Assembly (NCBI GenBank): GCA_940671915.1
Contig: CALNVZ010003434.1
Span: 17,621,918-17,685,917 of the forward strand
Reading direction: 5' to 3'
DNA: 64,000 bases
Source: Paracentrotus lividus
Taxonomy: Eukaryota; Echinodermata; Echinoidea; Camarodonta; Echinidae
Both the position numbers and the translations under genes were made by a program. This document shows positions 28,301 to 34,960 of this stretch, piece by piece (positions within the stretch are counted from its first letter, which is position 1; every line of letters starts with the position of its first letter). The notes below the pieces were generated by a model. The model worked only from the letters and a program-made list of their open reading frames with translations. It was not told where the DNA came from and made no database searches.

Positions 28301-31300
28301 ACCTTTCGTCGCCTCACGAACCTGAATGTCGCAAAATATATGGTAACAAATTTAACTGAATCTGAATAGTTATGTGTTATTGATTGAATGCTTCCGCCCC
28401 GCACCGCGTCTTCTCGCTTCTTTTTTTTTTTTTTTTTTTTTTTTTTTGTTTATTTTTGTCGACGTAAAATCCAGAGAACATAGACAAGTCTTTCCTGGGG
28501 AACATTTCATGAATCAAAAATAGTCATTGATTATCACTGACAACTGTTATAAAGCTACTGAAATGCTTGCATCTGATTGGCGGAGAGCTAATGATGATAC
28601 TTAATAGACAGTTTACTAACATATCAAATTTATGCATACTTTTCCAAAAAGCGTTGTTCATGACAACCTGAAAGCTTGCCAGATGTTGCCCGACATAGCA
28701 ACAACTAATGTAGCAAACTTGATTGCATTATTGTAATTCATATCTTTTATTACAGTCGTTTGAACGCTTGTAACTATATCGCCAGGAAAAAGTATGCATA
28801 AATTTGAATACTTTAGTAAACTGGTCTATTGACATGAAACGGATTTGAGACGTATATGAACATAATTGGGAATACTTTGACAAAGAGTTCTTGAGAACGG
28901 TTTCTAAAATTTGTTTTAAAAAATAATAAAAATAAAGAAATAAAAATGAAAGACGGCTCTGAGACGGAAAAGCAACTTTTTGCTAGGTATATTAAAAGTA
29001 TCAATCTTATGTTTATTTACCACTTTTTATCTATTTGAACGACCGAGCTTGATAATGCTTTAATATTGAAAACGGTTACACCTCATCATCTCCGAAGGTT
29101 CGTCAAGTTTCCGAAGGTTCATTATTCCGAAAGTTCATCATTCCGAAACACGTAAAATGCCTATACCTCGATGTTCGTTTATCCGAAAGTTAAAAAGGTT
29201 TAATCCGAACATTTGTGGATTATTCCGAAGGTCGTTAATGCCAAAACTGAATAGATAATAATAAAATATAATTACTTCCAATTGTATCTCGCCGATAAAC
29301 GTACTTTCCTATTCGTATAAGTTATTATCGAAACATCCGGCGCGAGTTTTTCCGATAAAGAATAAAGTTCGTTATCTGCTACTTAAAAACGGACGCTTCA
29401 CTCCATAACTATAACTAATCTGCGCAATATACCTCCAGACGATGCCTATATTTCAATAAAGAGAATATTCATAGAATAACACTATCCGGTGGACATAGAG
29501 TTATTCCGATCAGAGATTAGTATTGCTACTAAAAACCGGCCTTCTATCAATCCATAACTCAAATAGTATAATAATTCCGCAATTTAATATCCCCTCCGTC
29601 TTTATTTATTAAGAAGTTATTTCGCAACATTAGTCGTCGGTGTGTCCTTCCGCTAAATAATATTTATCTTCTAATTTGGCTCTTTTCACCCCATGACTAA
29701 TATAATTAATCCGCAATTATACCCACTCCGATCTGTATTTTCACGAGAGAAGGTTTTTTCGAAACATTATCGGACTGGCAACTTCCGATTAAAGATTAAT
29801 CCGGCCCGTTTTTGAAATATTTCTCTCAAATTAACAATAAATACGGGAACGAAAACAACTGCGGAATTAATTATTTAGTTATTGAGGTGATAAACGGCCC
29901 AATTTTAGAAGCAAAACTAGTCTTTACCGCAAGAAGTCCCCGTGGATAATAAATAATAAATTCTTTGTGAAATTAAAGACGGCAAGAATGCAATCGCGGC
30001 CGATGTAGAAGCAAAACGTACTCTTTATCGGAAGAATTCGCCGTCCGATAATGATCAAAATAAATCCTTTATGAAAATAAAAGACAGAGCGAAGTAAACA
30101 CAAAACAAAAAAAAGTTCCTATTTACAGATATTCAATAATTTTTTAACCCAGGCATGCCAGGAGGAATTAAAAAATTAACATTATATGTCCATGTAGGGA
30201 ATTTAATAGCCACAATGGGAGCGAATTTAGGAAAAATTATCTAGTCATGCTTCAGTGAGCAAATGGTGAATGCAAAAAATGTCATTTTTTTAAGTTCACA
30301 AGCCTAAAATGGCAACTTTGATTCATGATAACGGACGGCATTTTCAGATATCTAAAACATTTTAACAACGTTCAGAAATGTATGCAAACGTGCTTCCTGC
30401 AATATACGGTAAACGAAAATTCGCGTCAGCTCTTCACGGTTTTGAGTGAGCAATGCAGCAAAAAATGACGCAAACGCTGAATTTCTTCTTCGCGCATGGT
30501 ATCAGGATGTCGATTTCAGACATGGATCTGGAATTCCATGTTTTGGAAGTGTAGTGTAACAATTGCCATTCTTTACAGGTTGGATGAACCATAACATCAA
30601 CCCAAAAAAATAGGCCATTTTAAAGAATTACGATAGGAAGAGTCATTCGTCAGTAATTTTAGCGTCCTCAGATAACATTTCTTGGGATTGTTTATATATT
30701 TTTTGGCTCGTGTCAATGATGCCATATTGGCAATTTATATTATAAATTACATGCTTCATGTGAGCAGTAGAGACTTCGAAAAGCCTTTATTTCTCTACGT
30801 ATGGACTAAAAGTTCCTAAACATTCTTACTTTGATTGAATATGACATATTCTTTTGGGGCAGTATCTTTTGATGTTTATTTCACAAAATCCCGATGTTGT
30901 CACGCCTGGTTGGGCACAAGACAAGAAAATCATGCAAAGGAGAAGAAAGTTTCGGGCTTAGTGCATGGTTCGAGTGACTTTTCGAATACGTAGTTTGAAT
31001 CAATGAATCGTGTTAGTTGGAGATCAGTTGAAGCTGTGTGCCAAAAGTTTTCGTGACATAACTCCGGTACAATTTACAATAATCTTCAATGAAATTGGCC
31101 GAATTTCATATTTGTCAGGTATTGATTTCCTCCTCCATTGACTTTATGTACAGAGGTTTAACAAAAGTGAAATTTGTCATATTTTAATAGTCAGTTTTTG
31201 ACCATTTGACAATGAATTATTTTATGAAACCTTACACATAGCTTCAACTGGTCCATAACTAGCATATTCTTTACTCAAATTACCTATTCGAAAAGTCACT

Positions 31301-31636
31301 GAACCATGACGAAGCCCTAAACTCTCTTATTTTTAAGATTTTCTTGTAACTTGTGCCCACTGAGGCGTGAAACATGGGGATTTTTATGAAAATAAAATCA
31401 AAAGTACTCCCCGAAAAGAATTGTTATATTCAATCAAAGTAAGAATTTGAATTTTAGTCCCTACGTGAGAAAAGGGCTTTTCGAGTCTCACGTGCTCACT
31501 GAAGCATGAATTTGTAAATAAATGTCATAGGATCATTGACACGTGTCCAAAGAATATAAATGAAACCCAAAAAATGTTATTGAGATACTTTCTAGTGCAT
31601 AAAATTACTACAATGACTCTTCGTAATTCTAAAATG

Positions 31637-31675
<39 letters not shown>

Positions 31676-34600
31676 TTGATTGATGGTTCATTCAACCGTA
31701 AATGAATGGATATTGGTTACATACACTTCCCAAACAGGAATTCCATCATGTTTGATCGAATATCGAAAAATTCAGGTTTGGTCAATTTTTTGTGGCTAAT
31801 TAAATTTCCTACATGGACATATAATTAGATTTTTTAAATTCCTCCTGGTTCAAAAATTATTGATATTTGAAATAGGGGGAACTTTCTTTTTGTTTTGTGT
31901 TTAGTTATTTAGTTTATAGTGTGATACGGCAATAGCGAATTCTTTATCCGGGAGAAGTCGCCGTTGATAATGTTGTGAAATAAATTCCCGGAAATCAAAA
32001 TTTAACACCCTCCCCGAAAAAAAATCCCCCTTTATCTGGAGATTATTCACGTGGTGACCAACATTCTTTATCCCATTCGCTTTCTTGACCGTCAGGCAGC
32101 AATTCAATCGCTCAGATAAAATCAAAATCAAAGCTTGATGATCCACAGCCACTTCTCGATGCCAATACATGCTTTGCCCCCCAAATACACATGTATTCTC
32201 CTCGACTAGACCTATTATTTATAGAGATATTGGATGGAATTGAGGTTGACAACAAGGAAATATTTTTGAAAAGCGAGTTCAATATATCCTTGTATTGACC
32301 GAAAATAGAAAACATCTAATAATATCATATATTATCTATACAAAGGAATTAATTACGAATAGCCCCCCGCCCACTTTTTTTTATGATAACAATTTTTTTC
32401 TGGGTAACGATTCTACATTTAGGCCTACAATTCAGAAAAAAAAAAAAAAAAAATCCTGCCCCCACTAACAAATTTTTTTTTCTTTTTTTTTTTTTGTGAT
32501 TCTGGAGAAAAAAAAAAATAAAAAATAAATTGGCCCCCCAAAAAAAAAAAAAATCTGCCCCCGGCCCAAAAATAAAACTTCCCAATTTTTTTTTTTTTTT
32601 GTGTGTGTATTACTGTCTGGAGAAAAAAGGAAATTAAAGAAATTGCCCCCCCCCCCTAAATTTTCTAATGGCTCTGAAAAAGAAAAAAAAAGAAGACAAA
32701 ATTGGGGGGGCAGTGTTTTTTTGGGGGCGGATTTTTTATTATTATTATTATTATTTTTTTTTTTTATAATATATTTTCTGAATTGTAGGCCCTAAATGTA
32801 GAATCGTTACCTCCCCATCCCAAAAAAAAGAGATCTATTATCATAAAAAAATGGGGGGGGGGAGCCTATTCGTAAAAATCCTCTGTATAGATTAATAATG
32901 GATATTATTAGATGTCCTATTTTCGGTCAATATCACAGGGATATACTATTGAATCGTGCGTTTTCAAATAGTTGACTCGTCTTCGAATGCGTCCAATATT
33001 TGTTGCAAAAGCTCATCCAATATTCCTTGTACCAACCTCCAAGGCCATCCATATTCTATAAATAAACCTATTTGACTTTTGTATGAAATTACAACACTCG
33101 TTTTTTGTTACTTGGTAAATATAGATGTTTATTGTCATTATTCGGAAAAACGAACCTTATTGTCAATTTTCGGGAAATAACGAAACCTTCCGGAATAAAC
33201 GAACATCCCCGGAATGGGTTTGAAAATGAAGAAATGGAAAATGATTTTAACAGCCGCTATTATCTCTTATGCTAAATGGAGTTATTATTTTGAAACTTAG
33301 CATCCTGTTAGGACATATTATGATATATAATCCACAAAAGTTCCATACCTTCATCTAAATATTTTCTGAGTTATTAAAATTTATTATCGCAGGCTTGCAT
33401 AATTTATCTTTTCTAAATTCTGTTGCACAATACAACAACAAGTCAATGGGAAAATTGCATGTTCCAAGACCTCCAAATATATAGTTTGAATTAAATAATT
33501 CCTTTGTTCAGGCCTGCTTTGTTTTAAGTTGTATGTGATACAACTGGCAATAAATGTTTTCTATGGATGAATTGTGGCCCATTCTACTATATTGAATTCT
33601 GATAATTTGTTCAAACTTTAGTTCGCGAAATGACACTTGTTCACTCGAATCACACTCCCTGTGTTCATGCGAGTCACATTTTAAAAATGGCGATTGACTT
33701 AAAACAAAAATCCAAATTATATAATAATTTACCTTGGTTGAAATTTTGTGTAAATGTCAGTAAGTCACAAATGGCTGATTGACCTTTTGTATCATTTCGT
33801 TATTTAGTGTTTATAAAAGTCATATAGAAATCATTCAATTTAATGGCTCCCTTTTCGTTTATGATCAATTTGGAAAAACATTTTACCTTTTATGCATTAG
33901 CAAAATTGCTTTATATATGCACCCGTCCGAAGAGAACCGAGGCACTTATAATTACAACATTAAATAATATTATTTTAATATTTTCAATGTATTTCTATTT
34001 ATTCTATTTTTTTTCTTTTATTTTTTCGTTTTTGAAAAAATTATTTGCATTTAAAGGCATCGAAGTTTTTTTCCGAAACAGTATTTTGGCTTTGTTGTTT
34101 AGTTTTATTGTATTTATTTCCATTCATTAAAAAAATGCAACATTCAAAAGAAAAAATTGGTTTAAATTTACAGCATTAGATATGAAATGAAATAGACAGG
34201 CTTGGCCACTAAAGTGTAAAATGGTTGAAACTTGGTGTTGAAGGTAGATGCTTGCATGGTGGATTCGAATGCGGTGTGAGGTTTACGGTTCACCATGTGG
34301 TTAGTCCTTAAAAAAAAGGACTTGTTAAGAAAATTGGAAGAGGAAATGGAGAGTTACAGAAAAGTAGAAAATAATAGGCGAGATAGAGAGTAGGAGTAGA
34401 ATTAGAGGTAATCTTTCTTGATTTAGTCCTGAAAAGGACTGTTAAACCAGTTGAGAAGACGAAGATGCGAAGGGCTTGTAGTAGTAGTAGAGGGGAGTAG
34501 TGTTTGACGTTTCGGACAGGATTGACAGTCCGTCTTCACTTTCTCAAAACTTTCTCAAACTTTTCTCTTCCACTTTCGCAAACAGTCCCTTTTGTCAGGA

Positions 34601-34825
34601 CTAACCACATGGTGAACCGTAAACCTCATCACCGGGTTGAAAACTTGCTCAATACCTCATTTTGAAAAAGGGTGCATTTCAAGATTTGTATCGGTATAAT
34701 ATTGAATATTAAGTCAAATCAAGATGAAATTGGAAAACTTACATAGATACCGCTCCCATGACGAACCATGAAAATAACAGACAAATGCGACATATGTCTC
34801 CAGTGGCAAGTGTAGCAGTCACCAT
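7803..34825 (-). CDS. SLC5-family Na+/solute cotransporter (SGLT-like), 15-exon gene
   Basis: Spliced gene read on the minus strand, 5' end at high coordinates. The exons give an SLC5 protein of roughly 665 residues: TM1, SNRGTV, FVPVYIASG, TLPEYMMKRFG, GGLAAVIYTDT, QRTLSAKSLSHAQGG, CSNTAYPTLV, RGVMLAVMLSAIVSS and a final C-terminal helix. Known for the family: 14-helix plasma-membrane symporters coupling Na+ entry to uptake of sugars, polyols or similar solutes. The long C-terminal cytoplasmic loop and last helix favour the SGLT subgroup; EDDTRP after TM11 recalls SLC5A9/A10, but orthology cannot be settled by eye. Nearly all borders are GT/AG with matching phases. Exons 1, 2 and 12 hold apparent small indels, and exon 12 lacks a GT donor at the expected place. 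Introns are full of foldback elements. Substrate is inferred only at family level. Confidence 0.9.
8039..8308. other. Intron 14, 3' part: low complexity
   Basis: A-rich with GAAA repeats (8255-8296). Nothing else recognised. Confidence 0.5.
8309..10634. mobile_element. Family A foldback element, copy 2, with nested insertion
   Basis: Terminal TAAACCCCTCC ... AGGGGTTTA inverted repeats flanked by TA; internal sequence parallels copy 1 over its whole length (for example AGTTCCGCAA, CATGCTTCAATGCACAGA). Split by a separate TIR element at 9291-10555. Without that insert it is about 1.06 kb, close to copy 1. It lies in intron 14 of the SLC5-like gene. Confidence 0.8.
9291..10555. mobile_element. 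TIR element, family C, nested in family A copy
   Basis: Ends ACACTCTCAGAA and TTCTGAGAGTGT, flanked by TA on both sides. Both ends carry clusters of GTTGGTTAAA and its complement as subterminal repeats (9340-9480, 10340-10545). The middle is unrelated sequence without an ORF of note. The other family A copy lacks it, which defines the insertion. Confidence 0.8.
10691..10910. mobile_element. 220 bp palindromic MITE
   Basis: ACACTGTAAAAAATTACTGT at the left, inverse ending TTTTTTACAGTGT at 10910, TA on both sides. Nearly the whole element is an inverted repeat, with GGCAACTCTGTTGCACAG mirrored by CTGTGCAGCAGAGTTGCC. Confidence 0.85.
10911..11213. other. Intron 14, 5' part: unrecognised
   Basis: Contains AAACGTGGCGTGGC and an AT-rich stretch. 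No feature recognised. Confidence 0.3.
11214..11355 (-). CDS. SLC5-like gene, exon 14 (cytoplasmic loop)
   Basis: 142 bp, acceptor AG at 11357-11356, donor GTAACC at 11213. Reads VIRTTFFTRYQRLQRPDEKQ, FDDGMDEDRRRNDENGNMLP, GDVTEMK and one base of a Val codon. The start corresponds to the family's RLTWWTR segment; the rest is the charged, variable cytoplasmic loop before the last helix. Assigned from phase (0 in, 1 out) and the fit to exons 13 and 15. Confidence 0.87.
11356..11768. other. Intron 13, 3' part: low complexity
   Basis: AT-rich with an A30 tract (11626-11655). No coding signal; the poly-Lys reading frame is an artefact. Confidence 0.5.
11769..12364. mobile_element. TTAA-flanked foldback MITE, family B, copy 2 (complete)
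   Basis: TTAA then AGTCCTAGACCGGACCGAC at the left; GTCGGTCCGGTCTGGGACT then TTAA at the right. The arms pair for most of the 590 bp. Same family as 7199-7749, with both ends preserved. Lies in intron 13. Confidence 0.85.
12365..12598. other. Intron 13, 5' part: unrecognised
   Basis: Contains a repeated phrase ACAACTACCCC (12464-12485). No other feature seen. Confidence 0.3.
12599..12811 (-). CDS. SLC5-like gene, exon 13 (TM11-TM12)
   Basis: 213 bp, 71 codons, phase 0 to 0, acceptor AG at 12813-12812 and donor GTACGT at 12598. Reads GTFWGLMIGAMVGLIRLILD, FIYPDPSCWEDDTRPMVVKL, HYFYFNMILFAIVFTSVIII, SLATEPLPQFR. Matches the family run GAFWGLxxGxxxGxxRxxxEFxYPxPxCxxxDTRPxxxxxxHYLYFAxxLF...SLxTxPxP. 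Confidence 0.95.
13031..13536. mobile_element. TTAA-flanked foldback MITE, family D, copy 1
   Basis: TTAAAGGGGAAGTTCACCCT at the left and its inverse AGGGTGAACTTCCCCTTTAA at the right. Arms contain TGTGACGTCAC and pair over more than 150 bp. Other copies at 25948-26455 and 45861-46360, each about 500 bp. Confidence 0.9.
13537..14493. other. Intron 12, 5' portion: no gene seen
   Basis: AT-rich sequence ending in A-rich tracts (14341-14397). Nothing recognised. Confidence 0.4.
14494..14661 (-). CDS. SLC5-like gene, exon 12 (TM9-TM10), with indels and no GT donor
   Basis: Acceptor AG at 14663-14662, in the phase exon 11 needs (AG+G, Arg). Reads VIVLLMTALSF; then WIP, VIDLLQGDNLLKYF, TRIQGRVTPTVAAV and ILAVLWPRANEK appear in order but in changing frames. 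Relative to the expected reading there is a missing base near 14627, another near 14618 and an extra base near 14532. The 3' border is followed by GGATCC, not GT. Family match is clear (WIPxIQxxQGGQLFxYIQ, PPxxAVFxLAIFWxRxNE). Where human SGLT1 has its sugar-contact Gln after WVPIV, this exon shows Asp, though the noise makes that uncertain. Confidence 0.7.
14662..15306. other. Intron 11: A-rich, unrecognised
   Basis: T-rich 14703-14756 and A-rich 15139-15294. No element ends or exons found. Confidence 0.4.
15307..15472 (-). CDS. SLC5-like gene, exon 11 (TM8, Na2-site segment)
   Basis: 166 bp, acceptor AG at 15474-15473, donor GTAGAC at 15306. Reads LRGVMLAVMLSAIVSSMTSL, LNSISTLFAVDIWQFLRQKY, NNKKPSNREMMIVG, then two bases of an Arg. 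The AIVSS run corresponds to the TM8 segment whose backbone and serines coordinate Na+ at the Na2 site in the bacterial vSGLT structure, so the coupling site looks intact. FNSxSTLFxxDIY is the usual family form of the following stretch. Confidence 0.95.
15473..15920. other. Intron 10: unrecognised
   Basis: AT-rich, no structure noted beyond an A-rich stretch near the donor of exon 10. Confidence 0.3.
15921..16028 (-). CDS. SLC5-like gene, exon 10 (Cys-rich loop, CSNTAYPTLV)
   Basis: 108 bp, acceptor AG at 16030-16029, donor GTAATT at 15920. After the split Asp it reads TVACASPETCFAVCGNSKGC then SNTAYPTLVLGIMPA, finishing with one base of a Gly. Four cysteines in the loop and GCSNxAYPxLV are diagnostic of the SGLT group (human form VACVxPExCxxVCGxxVGCSNIAYP). 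Confidence 0.95.
16055..16311. mobile_element. Small foldback MITE in intron 9
   Basis: AAGGGACTAAATCCACTTTT at about 16073 is mirrored by AAAAGTGGATTTAGTCCTGTT near 16270, and CTTACATGCA by TGCATGCAAG. About 255 bp, starting only about 25 bp upstream of exon 10's acceptor. Confidence 0.65.
16312..16897. other. Intron 9, remainder: low complexity
   Basis: TTTA-type tract 16476-16575 and A-rich tract 16765-16816. No other feature. Confidence 0.4.
16898..17033 (-). CDS. SLC5-like gene, exon 9 (QRTLSAKSLSHAQGG motif)
   Basis: 136 bp, acceptor AG at 17035-17034, donor GTAAAC at 16897. Reads VMVQRTLSAKSLSHAQGGCL, then FAGFCKILPLFMTVIPGMIA and RVLYT, ending with one base of an Asp codon. Near-exact match to the family segment VIVQRCLSAKNxSHAKGGCI...LPMFxxVMPGMISRILY (TM7 and flanks). 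Confidence 0.96.
17034..17878. other. Intron 8, 5' of element E: unrecognised
   Basis: No repeats with clear ends and no exon. A second, unrelated SLC5 exon was looked for and not found. Confidence 0.3.
17879..19461. mobile_element. Element E, about 1.6 kb, with internal 'GCTCGCGCTTCGCGCTCGC' units
   Basis: Ends GGCGTAAATCC (17882) and GGATTTACGCC (about 19445). Inside, a unit of roughly 400 bp containing AAAATTTTCGGCTCGCGCTT and CTGATACTAAATAGG repeats about three times (near 18360, 18750, 19150). Related GCGCGAAGCGCGAGC sequence occurs at 61440-62460 and near 51700. No ORF. Confidence 0.65.
19765..19982 (-). CDS. SLC5-like gene, exon 8 (extracellular loop)
   Basis: 218 bp, 72 codons plus a split Ser. 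Acceptor AG at 19984-19983, donor GTTAGA at 19764. Reads YGEIGSFEELKVRYFQAIPN ... CGIPKEDSFQMLRD ... FPWLGFLIGQTLSSLTYFCA, then EQ. Matches the SGLT loop (VGGYxxFxxKYxxAIP, PxxDSFxxxRD, PWPGFxxG, WYWCTDQ). NAT and NYT are candidate N-glycosylation sites in the extracellular loop. The usual WYWC(T/S)DQ is here TYFCAEQ. Confidence 0.94.
20232..20312 (-). CDS. SLC5-like gene, exon 7 (GGLAAVIYTDT motif)
   Basis: 81 bp, acceptor AG at 20314-20313, donor GTAAGT at 20231. With the split Gly it reads GGLAAVIYTDTVQVVIIIIG then GIILMVL, ending with one base of a Ser codon. GGLxAVxYTDxxQ is one of the most conserved SLC5 motifs and forms the end of the family's first signature region (TM5-TM6). Confidence 0.95.
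20385..21145 (+). repeat. Dispersed repeat F, copy 1 (intron 6)
   Basis: Runs parallel to 60085-61435: shared phrases include CTCTAGTTTCT, AAGATGATTAACATAT, TGTACAGGGTGT, CTTGTAAT and ACAACAAAGATAAAGAA. A G13 run sits at about 20785. No ends typical of a named superfamily identified. Confidence 0.7.
21552..21657 (-). CDS. SLC5-like gene, exon 6
   Basis: 106 bp, acceptor AG at 21659-21658, donor GTACGT at 21551. Reads VDLYSGALFITQALGWNQYA then a hydrophobic helix AIGIILIFVAVFTVT, leaving one base (G) that completes a Gly with exon 7. Matches the family's ADIFSGAIFI...LYTITGGLAAV region. Confidence 0.93.
21658..23388. other. Intron 5, 5' of 23389: unclassified repeat-like sequence
   Basis: From about 22020 to 23330 the sequence is rich in short phrases such as ACGTCGGAC, GATGTCGG and CATCGGGCCGAT. 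AAAATGAGAGACAAGTCG near 22950 is partly mirrored by ACTTGTCTCTCATTTTGATG near 23141. Probably an old element; ends not found. Confidence 0.4.
23389..23428. repeat. Poly(A) tract
   Basis: About 40 consecutive A on the plus strand, inside intron 5. Confidence 0.95.
23782..24231. mobile_element. MITE family R, copy 1, split by a nested TIR element
   Basis: Left end AATAGACCAGTTTACTAA; downstream sequence (TGACAACCTGAAAGCTTGCC, CGACATAGCAACAAC, TCGCCAGGAAAAAGTATGCA) matches the complete copy at 28605-28830. The right end is cut off by the next element at 24232. An unrelated 223 bp TIR insert lies at 23805-24027. Confidence 0.75.
23805..24027. mobile_element. Short TIR element nested in family R
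   Basis: CAGTCACACAGACACTTACG at 23805 and its inverse CGTAAGTGTCTGTGTGACTG ending at 24027. The complete family R copy lacks this segment. Confidence 0.75.
24232..24490. mobile_element. MITE family G, degraded copy
   Basis: Starts AGGGTGGTATCTCACTTCGC like the full copy at 38147-38528, followed by runs of GGAGACGTCTC-type words; the right terminal repeat is missing. Lies between exons 5 and 6, almost touching exon 5. Confidence 0.7.
24514..24618 (-). CDS. SLC5-like gene, exon 5
   Basis: 35 codons, phase 0 to 0, acceptor AG at 24620-24619 and donor GTGAGT at 24513. Reads VCTLPEYMMKRFGSHRIRIY then LACMSIFLYIVSRIS. The (M/L)PEYxxKRFG motif and the following helix ending in a Ser are typical of SLC5 TM3-TM4. 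A degraded foldback MITE lies immediately 3' of it in the intron. Confidence 0.93.
24619..25435. other. Intron 4: unrecognised, with CT microsatellite
   Basis: CT repeats at 24872-24885 and 25331-25370. Nothing else identified. Confidence 0.4.
25436..25495 (-). CDS. SLC5-like gene, exon 4
   Basis: A 60 bp exon of 20 codons, GMSLLPLMAYLFVPVYIASG. Acceptor AG at 25497-25496, donor GTAAGT at 25435, phase 0 on both sides. The FVPVYI core matches the family's WVFVPIYIKAG before the MPEYL segment. It is too short to find by ORF length alone; the fit of phase and sequence to exons 3 and 5 decides it. Confidence 0.9.
25631..25764. repeat. 19 bp minisatellite, about seven copies (intron 3)
   Basis: Unit ATGGAAGTTGGGTTGTAGC repeated head to tail with almost no variation (one GGT for GTT change). 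It produces an apparent repetitive peptide on the minus strand, an artefact. Confidence 0.95.
25948..26455. mobile_element. TTAA-flanked foldback MITE, family D, copy 2 (intron 3)
   Basis: Left TTAGAGGGGAAGTTCACCCT, right AGGGTGAACTTCCCCTTTAA. Internal TGTGACGTCAC and ACGTGACGTCAC. The right end is about 40 bp from the donor of exon 3. Confidence 0.9.
26495..26599 (-). CDS. SLC5-like gene, exon 3
   Basis: Acceptor AG at 26601-26600, donor GTAAGT at 26494. Exactly 35 codons, phase 0 to 0: VGASIWASNIGSEHFVGLAG followed by DAAVTGISPAAFDLN. This matches the SLC5 segment [20 protein letters not shown] (TM2 and the loop after it), with only conservative changes. No stop or shift. Confidence 0.93.
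26600..28183. other. Intron 2, 3' part: mixed unclassified repeats
   Basis: 26755-26860 and 27310-27580 are rich in ATGTGGG, GGGCCCAT and CATATGGG words of a repetitive nature. 27040-27160 shares GGATGTTCGTTT..CCGAA phrases with the element at 29084. 27960-28085 has two to three units of about 60 bp (CCAAAAG..AATAGGGGATAATTTTGA). No exon found other than exon 2. Confidence 0.4.
28184..28260 (-). CDS. SLC5-like gene, exon 2 (SNRGTV / GYFLAG region), frame disturbed
   Basis: Acceptor AG at 28262-28261, donor GTAAGT at 28183. One frame gives LFKSNRGTVN, the hallmark segment after TM1. The next frame gives GYFLAG, and a third gives RF then MT before a CCA just ahead of the donor. Together these match the family order FxSNRGTVxGYFLAGRxMxWxP, but no single frame spans it, so several 1-2 base indels are present. 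It joins exon 3, which starts in phase 0 with VGASIWASN. Confidence 0.65.
28415..28447. repeat. Poly(T) tract
   Basis: About 27 T with one break, in intron 1. Confidence 0.9.
28605..28830. mobile_element. MITE family R, copy 2 (complete)
   Basis: AATAGACAGTTTACTAA at the left, TTAGTAAACTGGTCTATT at the right, 225 bp. Internal sequence identical in order to 24030-24230. Confidence 0.8.
30096..31907. mobile_element. Nested 1.8 kb foldback element
   Basis: ACACAAAACAAAAAAAAGTT at the left is mirrored by AACTTTCTTTTTGTTTTGTGT at the right. Inner arms continue with CCTCCTGG, CATATGTCCATGTAGG and TCATGCTTCAGTGAGC / its inverse, so pairing covers about 0.8 kb per side. Flanking block H sequence resumes on both sides. 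A T38 run sits at 31637. Confidence 0.75.
32200..33070. repeat. 0.87 kb imperfect palindrome with homopolymer core
   Basis: TTGACCGAAAATAG...ACATCTAATAATAT at about 32300 is mirrored by ATATTATTAGATGTCC...TATTTTCGGTCAA near 32905; ACGAATAGCCCCCC by GGGGAGCCTATTCGT. The core (32375-32860) is dominated by A, T, C and G runs. Confidence 0.7.
33216..34280. other. Intron 1: AT-rich, no feature recognised
   Basis: Strongly AT-rich. Open frames here (33779-34130) are low-complexity and resemble no protein I know. Confidence 0.4.
34281..34632. mobile_element. Inverted-repeat element with hammerhead-like segment
   Basis: GAGGTTTACGGTTCACCATG at the left and CATGGTGAACCGTAAACCTC at the right, with TTAGTCCT / AGGACTAA continuing. 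Internal TAGTAGTAGTAG, then TTTGACGTTTCGGAC. The same arm motif occurs in the retroposed hairpin at 5368-5503. Confidence 0.7.
34506..34540 (-). other. Hammerhead-like core (imperfect)
   Basis: On the minus strand: TGAAGA, stem CGGAC...GTCCG, then GAAAC. This follows the hammerhead order CUGANGA, stem II, GAAA, with five paired bases in stem II. The base before UGA is not C. Pattern-based inference only. Confidence 0.35.
34743..34825 (-). CDS. SLC5-like gene, exon 1 (start codon, TM1 region)
   Basis: Begins with ATG at 34825 in a good context (A at -3, G at +4), with an in-frame TAA three codons upstream, so this is a true first Met if the exon is real. Donor GTAAGT follows at 34742. In the ATG frame the reading is MVTATLATGDI and then a hydrophobic stretch ending VMGAVS. 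A neighbouring frame reads YVAFVCYF, which fits SLC5 TM1 better (family pattern DIxVxxxYF). I infer one or more small indels inside the exon. Exon identity is supported by position and TM1 likeness, weaker than for exons 3-11. Confidence 0.6.
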
Positions 34826-34960
34826 TTTGAATTATCCGAAAAGTCCTCAATCGCCGGTGTGAATATGAAATGGTCCAAATCGTTGCACTCTGATAAAAGG
34901 AAATGAATAAATGGCAGAGAGACGAGAGAGAATAAAGGGTGGCTTACAGCTGCACGGAAT
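34826..34960 (-). promoter_or_regulatory. Probable 5' UTR / promoter-proximal region of the SLC5-like gene
   Basis: Immediately upstream of the ATG; CT-rich on the minus strand (TTCTCTCTCGTCTCTCTGCC). No TATA box stands out. Transcription start unknown, and an upstream non-coding exon cannot be excluded. Confidence 0.3.

Larger units (their letters stand above)
29084..33215. mobile_element. Composite nested foldback block H, about 4.1 kb (intron 1)
   Basis: Left edge has TTCCGAAGGTTC and GATGTTCGTTTATCCGAA; right edge has ACGAACCTT, CCTTCCGGAATAAACGAACA in inverse order. Inside are degenerate units around CTTTATCGG..GAAG..TCGCCG in both orientations (29280-30060, 31920-31995), a nested palindrome at 30096-31907 and another at 32200-33070. 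No ORF. Confidence 0.55.

Noticed and set aside
28303-28321. 19 bp micro-exon of the SLC5 gene (FVRRRK) between exons 1 and 2
   Set aside because: It has AG and GT borders and suitable phase, but would leave a 42 bp intron and the reading adds nothing conserved; the SNRGTV frame of exon 2 explains the region better.
33779-34130. Hydrophobic open frames in intron 1
   Set aside because: AT-driven Phe/Ile/Leu-rich translation; no family resemblance.
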